Part shown: positions 46,401-53,897 of the stretch, in pieces
Position numbering within the stretch: the first letter of the stretch is position 1
Layout of the letters: every line of letters starts with the position of its first letter
Assembly (NCBI RefSeq): GCF_003264855.1
Contig: NZ_NFZS01000004.1
Location: 248,001 to 312,000, forward strand
DNA: 64,000 nucleotides
DNA from: Dyella jiangningensis
GTDB lineage: Bacteria > Pseudomonadota > Gammaproteobacteria > Xanthomonadales > Rhodanobacteraceae
Direction: 5' to 3'
Notes under the pieces: generated by a model
What the model saw: the letters and a program-made list of their open reading frames with translations, nothing else
What the model was told of the DNA's origin: nothing
Databases searched by the model: none
Made by a program: the position numbers and the translations under genes

Positions 46401-49399
46401 AGCCGGTTCAGTTGATCGTAGTTGCGAACGGTCTTGGCGGCGTCGGCAACCTGATCACGACCGCATACTGAACTTCCTCCATTGATCGTCAGCCCTGATG
46501 CGATCCATTTGACGTTGTTGGCGCCGTCGTAGTCGGTGACTTCGCTTCCGCTCTCTGGCTCAATCGTGCGGCACAGGCGATGGAAGCTGTCGTAGACCAG
46601 TGTCTTGGTCACGCTATCGCTTTCCGTGCCATACAGGCCCGATTGCGTGATCGATAGCGGATTCCCGTACACGTCGCGAACGATCGTCTGTGTCACGCCC
46701 TCAGGTGCCGCCACCTGGATGACCGCGTCCTCACTCGGCTGATCGAAAACCTGGAAGGTGCGCGTGGTGACATATTGTTTGGGGTCGGTGATCCGTGTGC
46801 GCGCCCCGGACAAATGCTCCATCGTTGTTGTCAATGTGCCCAGCTCTGAGGCCTGTTGGACCTGAGTCACCCGTCCAAGAATGTCGTAGACGCTACTGGT
46901 CCCTGACGAAATTGCGCCAAGGTCTGGCTGGCCGCCAACGGCATAGGAGGCATATGTTTTTTGGCCGCGCCAGTCGTAATCGCTCCGGACATTGCTATGC
47001 GAACTGCCGTCGCCGTTGATGGAGCTGTCGACCAAGACGGGACGCAACATGGCGTCAAAGTACGTCACCGTCGTTGCATTGCCCTTGGACATCGTGCGTC
47101 GCCAATGGCCGGCGCCCACGCCGCGTTCTGCACCCGTCACATAGTCATAGGTGTAGACCTTTGGATACCACGCAACCTCATCCCCGGCAGGGTAATCAAT
47201 CCGCGTCATCCTTCCCAAAGCGTCGTAGCCGTACTTGGTAACGGCACCGAGCTGATCAGTCACCTGGATGATTCGGCCCATGTCATCAACTTCCAGTCGC
47301 TGACGGGAAGTGTCCTGGTAGATGATGTCTCTGGGGATGCCTCCCTTGTAGTCGCCAAGGGTTGTCGTGTAGCTATTGCCGTCTGTGAAGCTTGCCAACA
47401 GACCTTGCCCATTGAACGCATAGCTCTTTACCAGCTGACCGAAGCGCCAACGCTGGGACAGCGTGACCTTGGTCAGGTCATAGACGTCCTTGTTGACCGT
47501 CTCGCCGGTGGTGAGGTTGTCCAGCTGGGTGCGGAGCCCAATAACCCAGTGAGGCAAGTCGTTCAAGTAGGTGATTTGCTCTTCGACAGCCGTCTGTCCC
47601 GCAATGCTGTTGGAGCGCATGATCTTGGTCGGCTGTGCGAACGCATCGAACGCTTCAGCAAGCCAGGTATAGCTATCTCCGTCCTGGACAGTCGTGGTCG
47701 ATCGCGTCGGGCGAATGCGGCCGACCATGGGGTTCTTGTAGGACGGCAGTACAGAAAGCCCCGCATTCTCCGGGAACGGTTGGGCAGCCATTTCGCTGTC
47801 GTCGACGTAGGTAGTGCTGACCGTTTTGACCGCCGCCCCGGAAGCGGTGTCGTATTCGGTCTGTAGCAGACGGCCCTCGTTGCGCGCGTACTGCACGCCA
47901 AAGGCGTACTTGGTGATTTCGTCAGGTCCGGTGACGGTGACCGTCTTGGACACACTGCAAGCCGAACACGTACCTTGAGGGACATAGCTTTCAGCACCCG
48001 ACGGCCATGGCCCCGGCACCGAAGGCGTGAAGTAGCTACCAGCGACCGAACCGTAATCGTAGGCCCAGTTGAGCGTGCTCAGTCCGGCGCCTGTGACCTG
48101 TTTCGACTGCAATGCGAAGTTATCGAAGAACGCATCCACGTCGGGATAGAAGTGGTACGAATTTCCGTCGATGCACGACAAGGGTATGTAGTTGCGGTAA
48201 TGCCTCATGTAGGTGAAATGGAACACACCCATGGCGCCAGAGGGCGCGCCCACGCCGTAGACGAAGTCGCCTGTATTGGGATCCATCTCCATCTGGCAAT
48301 GGGTGTTCGGCGGCACGTAGTCGTCCGGGAACCCGCCCTTGACCGTTATCATCGAGCCGGAGATGGTGGAGTAATTCCACTGTGATGCATCTGGCTGCCT
48401 GACGGTGCTCAGCGCTCCTGCCGTGTAGTAGTAATTCCACACTCCTGCCGCGCTCGTTACCGACGAAATGGTGCTCCCCGACCATCCGATGGTGATGGCT
48501 CGGCCATCGCTTGCGTCAATGCGCGTGAGCTGGTCTCCGCTGTAGGTGTAGGTCACCCAGTTGCCGAAGCGATCTTCAATGCGCGTCGCGAGCAGATATA
48601 CCCTCGACCGCGTGACGAGCTGATTTTTGCCGAGTTTGAGGGTTGGGGCCGCGCGAGTCACGCCCCAGTTGAATGTGTAGCGCACGCCTGACGGCGTGAT
48701 CGCAACGAATCCCTGGCCCGGGTAGCCGTTGGCCGTGCTGGCCGAACAGCCCAAACGAACAAATCCCTTGGTCACCCATGGATAGGAGTTGCCGTCCGCG
48801 ATGGCGGGAAGCTTCGCCTCGGTATTCTTCAACAGCTCGTCATCGGCAATGCCCGGAATATGGAGATGGTTTCCATCCCAGATAACAGAGGCATCGGGCT
48901 TGTAGGTCAGGTTGCTGACGCGAACGTAGGGCAATCGTTGATTGGTGCAGCGCGCAGTGTCGGGCGAATCGTTGTTGTCGATGACCCAGCCGTTTTGCTG
49001 TGTGAAAGTGCCCTCGATATAGGGAACGTCCACGTCCCAGTCGCCTAGTCCACCGATATTGCCCGGAGTCTTTCGCCGGTCCTCAATGATGAGTCTTCGG
49101 CGAAATTCCACGGGCAAGCCGCCATTACCAGGCACGCTCACATCAACAACATTGAACTCTGTCGAGCCGTTGTACAGGCTCACCTTGTCCCCGAAGAGGT
49201 CGCTCTTTAGCGGTGTAATTTCCTCGGCGGCACGAAGTTTCTTGCCGAATTCTTCGTATGGTTCTACGCCGCTGTCGGTCTGGGCGTGCGCCACGGTGAC
49301 CGCAAAGATCACCGCCAAAGCAGCAAAAATACGAGAAAGCCCGGAAAGATACGCCACGCCCTGGCATGCCGGACGGCATCCCTGCACAAGCTCCTTCAC
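43451..49399 (-). CDS. Large secreted YD-repeat (Rhs) protein with C-terminal fibronectin-III-like repeats
   Basis: A 1,982-residue exported protein. The start is GTG 49399, with GGGGGA five bases ahead; an in-frame GTG at 49417 is less favoured. Signal peptide about 10-40 (AALAVIFAVTVAHAQ). N-terminal beta-rich region to about 650, then YD repeats (many GYDALGRMTR, FGYDGLNRLTN, NYDATNRLANI units, to about 1320) ending YIYLGKKLIARNE, the point where a normal Rhs protein enters its core. Instead a roughly 120-residue linker and six FnIII-like repeats follow (about 1447-1982), each with a VSW centre and ACNxxGC near the end. It lacks a core and toxin; the next gene supplies them. FnIII repeats may mediate adhesion. 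Confidence 0.9.
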   Translation of the reverse strand: MKELVQGCRPACQGVAYLSGLSRIFAALAVIFAVTVAHAQTDSGVEPYEEFGKKLRAAEEITPLKSDLFGDKVSLYNGSTEFNVVDVSVPGNGGLPVEFRRRLIIEDRRKTPGNIGGLGDWDVDVPYIEGTFTQQNGWVIDNNDSPDTARCTNQRLPYVRVSNLTYKPDASVIWDGNHLHIPGIADDELLKNTEAKLPAIADGNSYPWVTKGFVRLGCSASTANGYPGQGFVAITPSGVRYTFNWGVTRAAPTLKLGKNQLVTRSRVYLLATRIEDRFGNWVTYTYSGDQLTRIDASDGRAITIGWSGSTISSVTSAAGVWNYYYTAGALSTVRQPDASQWNYSTISGSMITVKGGFPDDYVPPNTHCQMEMDPNTGDFVYGVGAPSGAMGVFHFTYMRHYRNYIPLSCIDGNSYHFYPDVDAFFDNFALQSKQVTGAGLSTLNWAYDYGSVAGSYFTPSVPGPWPSGAESYVPQGTCSACSVSKTVTVTGPDEITKYAFGVQYARNEGRLLQTEYDTASGAAVKTVSTTYVDDSEMAAQPFPENAGLSVLPSYKNPMVGRIRPTRSTTTVQDGDSYTWLAEAFDAFAQPTKIMRSNSIAGQTAVEEQITYLNDLPHWVIGLRTQLDNLTTGETVNKDVYDLTKVTLSQRWRFGQLVKSYAFNGQGLLASFTDGNSYTTTLGDYKGGIPRDIIYQDTSRQRLEVDDMGRIIQVTDQLGAVTKYGYDALGRMTRIDYPAGDEVAWYPKVYTYDYVTGAERGVGAGHWRRTMSKGNATTVTYFDAMLRPVLVDSSINGDGSSHSNVRSDYDWRGQKTYASYAVGGQPDLGAISSGTSSVYDILGRVTQVQQASELGTLTTTMEHLSGARTRITDPKQYVTTRTFQVFDQPSEDAVIQVAAPEGVTQTIVRDVYGNPLSITQSGLYGTESDSVTKTLVYDSFHRLCRTIEPESGSEVTDYDGANNVKWIASGLTINGGSSVCGRDQVADAAKTVRNYDQLNRLWTILPPAGTQSTTYHYFATGQLQQADSGITTWIADRNKLGQLKSETLAVNGNGSSVIRYTHDAYGSTRTVSYPDGTVVDYAPDALGRPTQAGGYATNVSYFPDGDIQHFVYGNGAEYLAQKNARQLLSNFTYAKGSALNISEDISYDGNGNIGSINDLAGGVRSKSFGYDGLNRLTNAQAPGMWGTETYTYDPINNLRTRLTAGQTYTYNYDATNRLANISQGSSPVVTLQYDNKGNVSNRNGATLHFDEKNQLLDIPGYDTYGYDASGRRVVRTPTGGQGSVYYFYTDAGQFLYQFDAATTKTTAYIYLGKKLIARNEAYNTMVRGNIDGVNIDGSNNATVTGWACSSGLTSSINVDLYVGGPAGTGVALGRYLANQSSEAAVASACGVGAGSFRFSIPLTAANRSQYVGQNIYVYGISPVGNGNPALTNSGTYIVPASPNAPPQPASLTATLAGDLTSISVTWAGSSGATSYTLQQNVSNGGWAPAYSGSGTSYLLSNPPDGDYTYRVQACKSSDCSLFVISNTVSVRHIPLAPATISVPATSNGPLTVSWAASAYATSYTLEQSINGQAWAAIYTGSAISTSFSASTTGSYTFRVKACNTNGCSTQYTTSSAVTVTIPPGAPTLSTPSGSTTGSYTVSWTAVTGATYYNLQEQVGGNWSTVQSNSATSWGASGRGNGTYGYRVQACNAGGCSGWSGVSSTTVLLPPSPAPSISAPGSNTTGSYGISWSSNATATYYQLWQLNPGGGWGVAQSTGATSWSVSGKTSGNYQYFVTACNASGCSAASATATVAVLLPPASAPSPSVPSNSTNGSYTVSWNAVTDGASYTLQESVNGGGWATVQANGATAWSTGGRGNASYGYRVQACNASGCGPWSGTTTITVLLPPPAPAWVQAPSYVHGQQYYITWASSATATSYNVIRKNLDNGNTIVYTSTSVTTVTIPIPGATQSIQWGAQACNASGCSATTNAPNITNTDPPGPIN

Positions 49400-49439
49400 A
49401 TTGTCCCCCTGTTCCACACATTGCGTGTGGCTGTCGCAT

Positions 49440-49468
49440 TTTCTAGCGAGGCCAGGGTTTCACGTCAA
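49440..49468 (-). promoter_or_regulatory. Sigma-70 promoter of the Rhs cluster
   Basis: Read on the minus strand: TTGACG, 17-base spacer, TAGAAA. It predicts a start about 34 bases before GTG 49399. Confidence 0.7.
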
Positions 49469-49586
49469 GGACCTACATCGTAAGAACTATGCGCCTCGTG
49501 GGAGGGTACTAGCCGCCCTGGGGGCGAGAGGGGATCCCAACTCGCGGCGCCCTTGATAATTTTGCCCAAATCGTCTGCGCCAATAT

Positions 49587-49892
49587 CTAGCGACGCGATG
49601 AAGTAATGCGTTGCGCCTCGCGAGCCAGGTCGTGGCGCGCCTGCAGCACCAGCCAGTAGAGCGGAGACGTATCGAGCACAAGGGCGAGGCGTATCGCTTG
49701 GCGGGGAGTCATCGGTCGGGCGTCGGTGAGGATTTCCCTGAGGTGCAATGCCCGGATGCCGGTGCGGCGGGCGAGTTGCTGGGGATTCGCGGTTGCCGGG
49801 AGCATGTAGTCGAGCAGCAGCACATCGCCGGGGGAGCGCAGGCGCTGCGCAGGGTCCACGTCCATGCGTGGCGTGAGTTGGATGAGTTCCAT
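49587..49892 (-). CDS. HigA-type antitoxin/regulator without a toxin partner
   Basis: A 101-residue helix-turn-helix protein. The pattern PGDVLLLDYMLPATANPQQLARRTGIRALHLREILTDARPMTPRQAIRLALVLDTSPLYWLVLQARHDL follows HigA/VapI antitoxins closely. The cognate HigB toxin is usually encoded just upstream; here neither neighbour resembles it, so the gene looks solitary. ATG 49892 with AAGGAAG upstream. It might be a stand-alone repressor or the relic of a toxin-antitoxin pair. Confidence 0.8.
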   Translation of the reverse strand: MELIQLTPRMDVDPAQRLRSPGDVLLLDYMLPATANPQQLARRTGIRALHLREILTDARPMTPRQAIRLALVLDTSPLYWLVLQARHDLAREAQRITSSRR

Positions 49893-50031
49893 GGCTTCGC
49901 TTCCTTGTCGGGCACGACTGCAGAACGGGCGGGCGCTTGCAGCCTTCCGTGTCAGTGCATGCCTAGTAGCGGCGTCAGTGAACGCCTGGGTGCGGCGCAT
50001 CGCCATGCCGGCCGATGCGCCGCGATGGCGA

Positions 50032-50376
50032 TCATCGGACGCGTGGTGGGTTCACTCGTGGCTCGTGACCGAGCAGGCGGGCGTATTGCTGGAGGCAGTG
50101 GATCGCGGTGCCCAGGCTGGCCGTGACGGCCGTGGGAAGCGGCCATTCCAGTGGTCTGCCGGGGAGTCCCCGCGCTCGCGCCTGGCGGCGTTGTTCGCTG
50201 TCATGACGCAGGCGCGCGAGGGCGAGCACCGCCAGAGCGATGTCACCGCGAGTGCAGGAACGCAGGGTTTGGGGCCATGCCACACGCGTGTGTGGCGGGT
50301 CGCCGGATGGAGGAGTGAGGGTGCCGTCAGGGGGAACGGACGGGCGAATGCGTACCGTATGATCGCGGGTAGCCAT
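50032..50376 (-). CDS. Hypothetical protein
   Basis: A 114-residue open frame from ATG 50376 with no recognised domain. The N-terminus is Pro-rich; the middle has a helical LAVLALARLRHDSEQRRQARA and the C-terminus a further helix (LGTAIHCLQQYARLL). It follows the direction of the HigA-type gene. Codon use is compatible with coding, but nothing independent confirms it. Confidence 0.4.
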   Translation of the reverse strand: MATRDHTVRIRPSVPPDGTLTPPSGDPPHTRVAWPQTLRSCTRGDIALAVLALARLRHDSEQRRQARARGLPGRPLEWPLPTAVTASLGTAIHCLQQYARLLGHEPRVNPPRVR

Positions 50377-50792
50377 AATCAACTGTCTCGAGTTGGTGAT
50401 GGTTAGCGGGTCGTGGGTGTTCCACCACCCATGGCCCGCGCCTCATGACTTGTCTTCATGGTCATTCGCGAAGCCCTACGAGAAGACGGCGCGAATGACG
50501 GCCTGACCCTAACAAGCAGGGTGGGCATCGTCTGTCAGGGATGGGCGAGATGGGTGTCCGTCCGGGCGAGGATGGGCGTGAGGGCGGCGGGCCGAAAGCA
50601 TGTCGGCGCCCATCCGATAGGAACGGGGCGCGCCCAAGTCCTTGATTCCATGCATGACCGACATCGTACCCCGGTTCCGGCAGGCCCGCCGACTCCTGCG
50701 ACCTGCGAGGAAGGCGATGGGAGGCATTTTCCGATATCCAAAGCCCCTCGCGGTGTGGAGAATACGCCCCAATTCTCCGAGGGGGCGGAACC
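50377..50792. other. Intergenic gap in the accessory region
   Basis: About 415 bases between divergent hypothetical genes. Short open frames are present on both strands without ribosome sites or motifs. The promoters of the two flanking genes should lie here; none was distinct. Confidence 0.5.
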
Positions 50793-51245
50793 ATGGACCA
50801 TAGCGACGCGACGGCAAACCCCGTGGCGCAATTGCTTGTCGTGACGCGCAGTCTGGTGGAACTCACCGACCGTGCGATGTCGGACAGCGAACTTTCTCGA
50901 GCCGCGGCCGACGTGCTGGTGTTCGCCGCGCGCCAGGCGGCGCGACTGGTGGAGGATCTGGTGAGCGTTCGCTCGCACGATGCGATGCGCGCACGCGACT
51001 TCGTGCAATCCACCAGCAGCGCGGATCTCGACCGCGCCTATACCGACCTGGAGTGCCTGGCCGAAGCGGCGGGCATGATCCGCGCGCATGGCATCGGTTC
51101 GCAGTACCGCGCCCACCTGGCGTACCTGATGCGCTACGCAGCGGAATCGGCATGCACGGCGCTGGAACGCGCCGAGCGCAGCATGACCCGCGCCGAAGCC
51201 TTGTCAGGCATGGCGACCACCCCGGCAACAGCGCTGCACATCTGA
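50793..51245 (+). CDS. Hypothetical all-helical protein
   Basis: A 150-residue protein, Ala-rich and predicted almost fully helical (VAQLLVVTRSLVELTDRAM; LSRAAADVLVFAARQAARLVEDLV; ESACTALERAERSMTRAEAL). No family recognised. A GAGGGGG stretch lies about eight bases before the ATG. It has no signal peptide or membrane segment. Role unknown. The next 278 bases to the permease gene hold nothing identifiable. Confidence 0.6.
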   Translation: MDHSDATANPVAQLLVVTRSLVELTDRAMSDSELSRAAADVLVFAARQAARLVEDLVSVRSHDAMRARDFVQSTSSADLDRAYTDLECLAEAAGMIRAHGIGSQYRAHLAYLMRYAAESACTALERAERSMTRAEALSGMATTPATALHI

Positions 51246-51523
51246 CCGAGATGCGCGTGACTCACGCGCGTCTTGCGGCATGAACGTCGAAACGTGGTGC
51301 ATTAGGGAAGCCGGCCATCCTGCGAGCGACTGCCGCTCGGCGTGACCACCACGCCCGTGCCACGGCGCGCAGTTTATGGATGAGGGGTGCTCGGCACCTC
51401 ACCGGATGATGGCAGACACAAGGCCCAGGCAAGTGTCGGCTCATCATCGCGGCGAGGCCGGCGCATTGTGGTTACCGACCCCTACCCCAACCATGAGACG
51501 ACTCTCAATTCCGGCCTGCGCCC

Positions 51524-53116
51524 TCACGCAGTATCGGATTGTGTGAACCGTGTGGCCGTTGTAAGCAGCACCAGCACCATGGCAAGCACTGCATAGGCCC
51601 CGGCGAACTGCCACGCGAGCAGCCGCGATGCGTCATCGAGCAGCCATGGCAGGTAGATGCCGCCACTGAGCTGCACCGAGTGGATGATGCCGAACAGGCT
51701 CAGCGCACCGCCAAGCAGCAGGATCCACGCGGCACGCAGTGGCTTTCCGTCGATCATCGCGACGACGAAGCTCGCCCAGATCATCGAGGTGATGATGAAG
51801 CCGTTGCCCAGCACGGTGATCACCGCCAGCTCCGAAAATCCGTGCGCGCGATCGGTGAACAAGGCCTGCAGGCGATCGCCCGGCACATAGGTCGGATCGC
51901 TCAGCTTGATCGTCACCATGCGCGCGATCGCGGGAAAGAAACTGAAGACTACCGCTGCCGCGTAGCGTGTCGGCGTTGCCTCGAACGCCTGTACCGTGAT
52001 GCCGATGGCGACGAAGACGAGGATGGGTGCGAGCACGGAAAGCGGCACCAGTTCCACGATGTTGGACAAGTAACCGAACACACCGCCGAGCCCGATGACC
52101 AGGCCTGTCAACAAGGTATAGCCACTGCGCGCGCCCATCGCCTTGTACGACGGCTGGCCGATGTAAGGCGTGGTCTGCGCGACGCCGCCGCAAAAGCCCG
52201 CCACCAGCGTGGCCAGGGCCTCCACCAGCAGGATGTCGCGCGTGCGGTAATCATCGCCCGCGGCGCGCGCACTCTCGGTCACATTGATGCCACCCACCAC
52301 CATCAGCAGGCCGAACGGCAGGATCAACGGCAGGTACGGTACGGCAGCGGCCATCCCGTTCATCCACTGCAGCGTCGGCAGCGGCAAGGCAAAGCGCCAT
52401 TGCCACGCCACCGGCGGCGTGTATCCGGTGCCCAGCCACCCCAACGGGCCCAGTACGTAATAGAGCAGCGCGGCCACCACGAACGCCACCAGCACGCCGG
52501 GCAATCCCAGTGGCATGCGTGCGCGCGCCACCAGCGCATAGAGCACGACGCCGAGGCCGGCGAAACCGACGATCGGCAGCTTGAGGATCTCCACCAGCGG
52601 AAGGAAACCCATCAGCACGAGCGCGATGCCGGCGATCGAACCGAGCAGACCGGCACGTGGCACATGACGCTGCACCATGCCGCCAAAGAACGACAGCACG
52701 AACTTCAGCACACCCATGATCACCAGCGAGGCCATGCCGAGCTGCCAGGTCGCCACGCCCGCGGCGTGTTGGTCCAGGCCCGATTGCTTGAAGTGGAGGA
52801 AGGCCGGGCCAAGCACCAGCAGGGCGAGGCCGATGCTGGTGGGCGCATCCAGGCCCAGCGGCATCGCGGTGACGTCTTCACGCCCTGTGCGCTGCGCCAA
52901 TCGCCGCGCCATGGCGGTATACGCCAGGTTGCCCACCAGCACGCCGAAGGTGGTGCCGGGAAACATCCGCAGGAAGACGATATCGGGCGGCATGCCAAAG
53001 ATGCCGATCAAGGCTGCGGCGAGGAATGCCATGATCGACAGGTTGTCGACCACCAGGCCAAGGAAGCCGTTGAGGTCACCGGAAGAAATCCAGTGCGGTC
53101 GCGTCGTCGTGTTCAT
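51524..53116 (-). CDS. NCS2-like permease (xanthine/uracil/purine family)
   Basis: A 530-residue inner-membrane transporter with about 12-13 helices. It begins with GDLNGFLGLVVDNLSIM, has AMPLGLDAPTSIGLALLVLGPAFL and GINVTESARAAGDDYRTRDILLVEALATLVAGFCGGVAQTTPYIGQPSYKAMGARSGYTL, the pattern of AzgA/NCS2-type permeases. Substrate could be a purine or related heterocycle but is not fixed by sequence. It begins one base after the DUF3574 lipoprotein gene, so the two are co-transcribed, and it is divergent from the TonB-dependent receptor. Confidence 0.8.
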   Translation of the reverse strand: MNTTTRPHWISSGDLNGFLGLVVDNLSIMAFLAAALIGIFGMPPDIVFLRMFPGTTFGVLVGNLAYTAMARRLAQRTGREDVTAMPLGLDAPTSIGLALLVLGPAFLHFKQSGLDQHAAGVATWQLGMASLVIMGVLKFVLSFFGGMVQRHVPRAGLLGSIAGIALVLMGFLPLVEILKLPIVGFAGLGVVLYALVARARMPLGLPGVLVAFVVAALLYYVLGPLGWLGTGYTPPVAWQWRFALPLPTLQWMNGMAAAVPYLPLILPFGLLMVVGGINVTESARAAGDDYRTRDILLVEALATLVAGFCGGVAQTTPYIGQPSYKAMGARSGYTLLTGLVIGLGGVFGYLSNIVELVPLSVLAPILVFVAIGITVQAFEATPTRYAAAVVFSFFPAIARMVTIKLSDPTYVPGDRLQALFTDRAHGFSELAVITVLGNGFIITSMIWASFVVAMIDGKPLRAAWILLLGGALSLFGIIHSVQLSGGIYLPWLLDDASRLLAWQFAGAYAVLAMVLVLLTTATRFTQSDTA

Positions 53117-53117
53117 C

Positions 53118-53567
53118 TCAGAACGATACCTCGGCCGGCTGCGTCACGCGCAGCACCGACTGGTCACCCGTCTTCTTTTTCCACGCGGCGCGGATGGCTT
53201 CGACCTTGGCGCGATTGGCCACCGTGTCCGGATAGTCGATCAACAGGAGCTTGGAGCGCAGCCGCTCGGGCGACAGCTGCCCCTTGCCCTGCCACTGGCC
53301 ATAGACGTCGACCACGCTGAGCCCATCGGGGAAACGGGGCGTCACCTCGGCGTCCAGGAAGCCGCGCCAACCCTGCTCGCTTATTCCGCTCGAAGCATCG
53401 TCCGCCAGGCCCAAACCGAAATACAGCCTGGTCTCCACCCAACCTTGCGTCTGCGCGGGATGCGCCGCATCGCCCTGCAACGTGGAGGAAGCAACGGGCG
53501 CGGTGGTAGCACAGCCCGAGGCGAGGCCAAGCAGCAACACCGTCGAGGCGAATCGCAGATAACGCAT
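53118..53567 (-). CDS. DUF3574 lipoprotein
   Basis: A 149-residue protein with lipoprotein signal LLLGLASGC (Cys about 19). The mature part (WVETRLYFGLGLADDASSGISEQGWRGFLDAEVTPRFPDGLSVVDVYGQWQ; LLLIDYPDT) matches DUF3574, whose function is not known. ATG 53567 is chosen, as the signal begins there. It is the first gene of a pair with the permease. Confidence 0.82.
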   Translation of the reverse strand: MRYLRFASTVLLLGLASGCATTAPVASSTLQGDAAHPAQTQGWVETRLYFGLGLADDASSGISEQGWRGFLDAEVTPRFPDGLSVVDVYGQWQGKGQLSPERLRSKLLLIDYPDTVANRAKVEAIRAAWKKKTGDQSVLRVTQPAEVSF

Positions 53568-53897
53568 GGTTATGTCCTTATGTTCGTTTGGACATCCAGA
53601 CGGATAGACGCCGATGAATGTCTTCGCAAAGTATTGACAACAGAACTTGCGCAATGCAACAAATAATTGCCGGTCGCGTTGCGATCCAGGCCCACTGCCA
53701 GTCGTACCGGGGAAAGGCTTGCCTGAGATGAAGCTCGACGCTTTCGATCATTCGATATCGATGCATGGCTCCCCCGTGCGCCGATGTTGCGGGTGTTGAT
53801 GCTCCACCCTCGCTAGCCTTTCCCCTCTTTTCAAAAACCCCAGGCCGCCCTGGCCCATGGCACAGGGCGATGGCCCGTTGCGCCCGAGGAATCCACG
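53568..53897. other. Intergenic region between divergent uptake-type genes
   Basis: About 330 bases between the lipoprotein-permease pair and the TonB receptor. A TTGACA at 53634 is not followed by a good -10 at normal spacing. Regulatory sites for both directions are expected but not identified. Confidence 0.45.
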
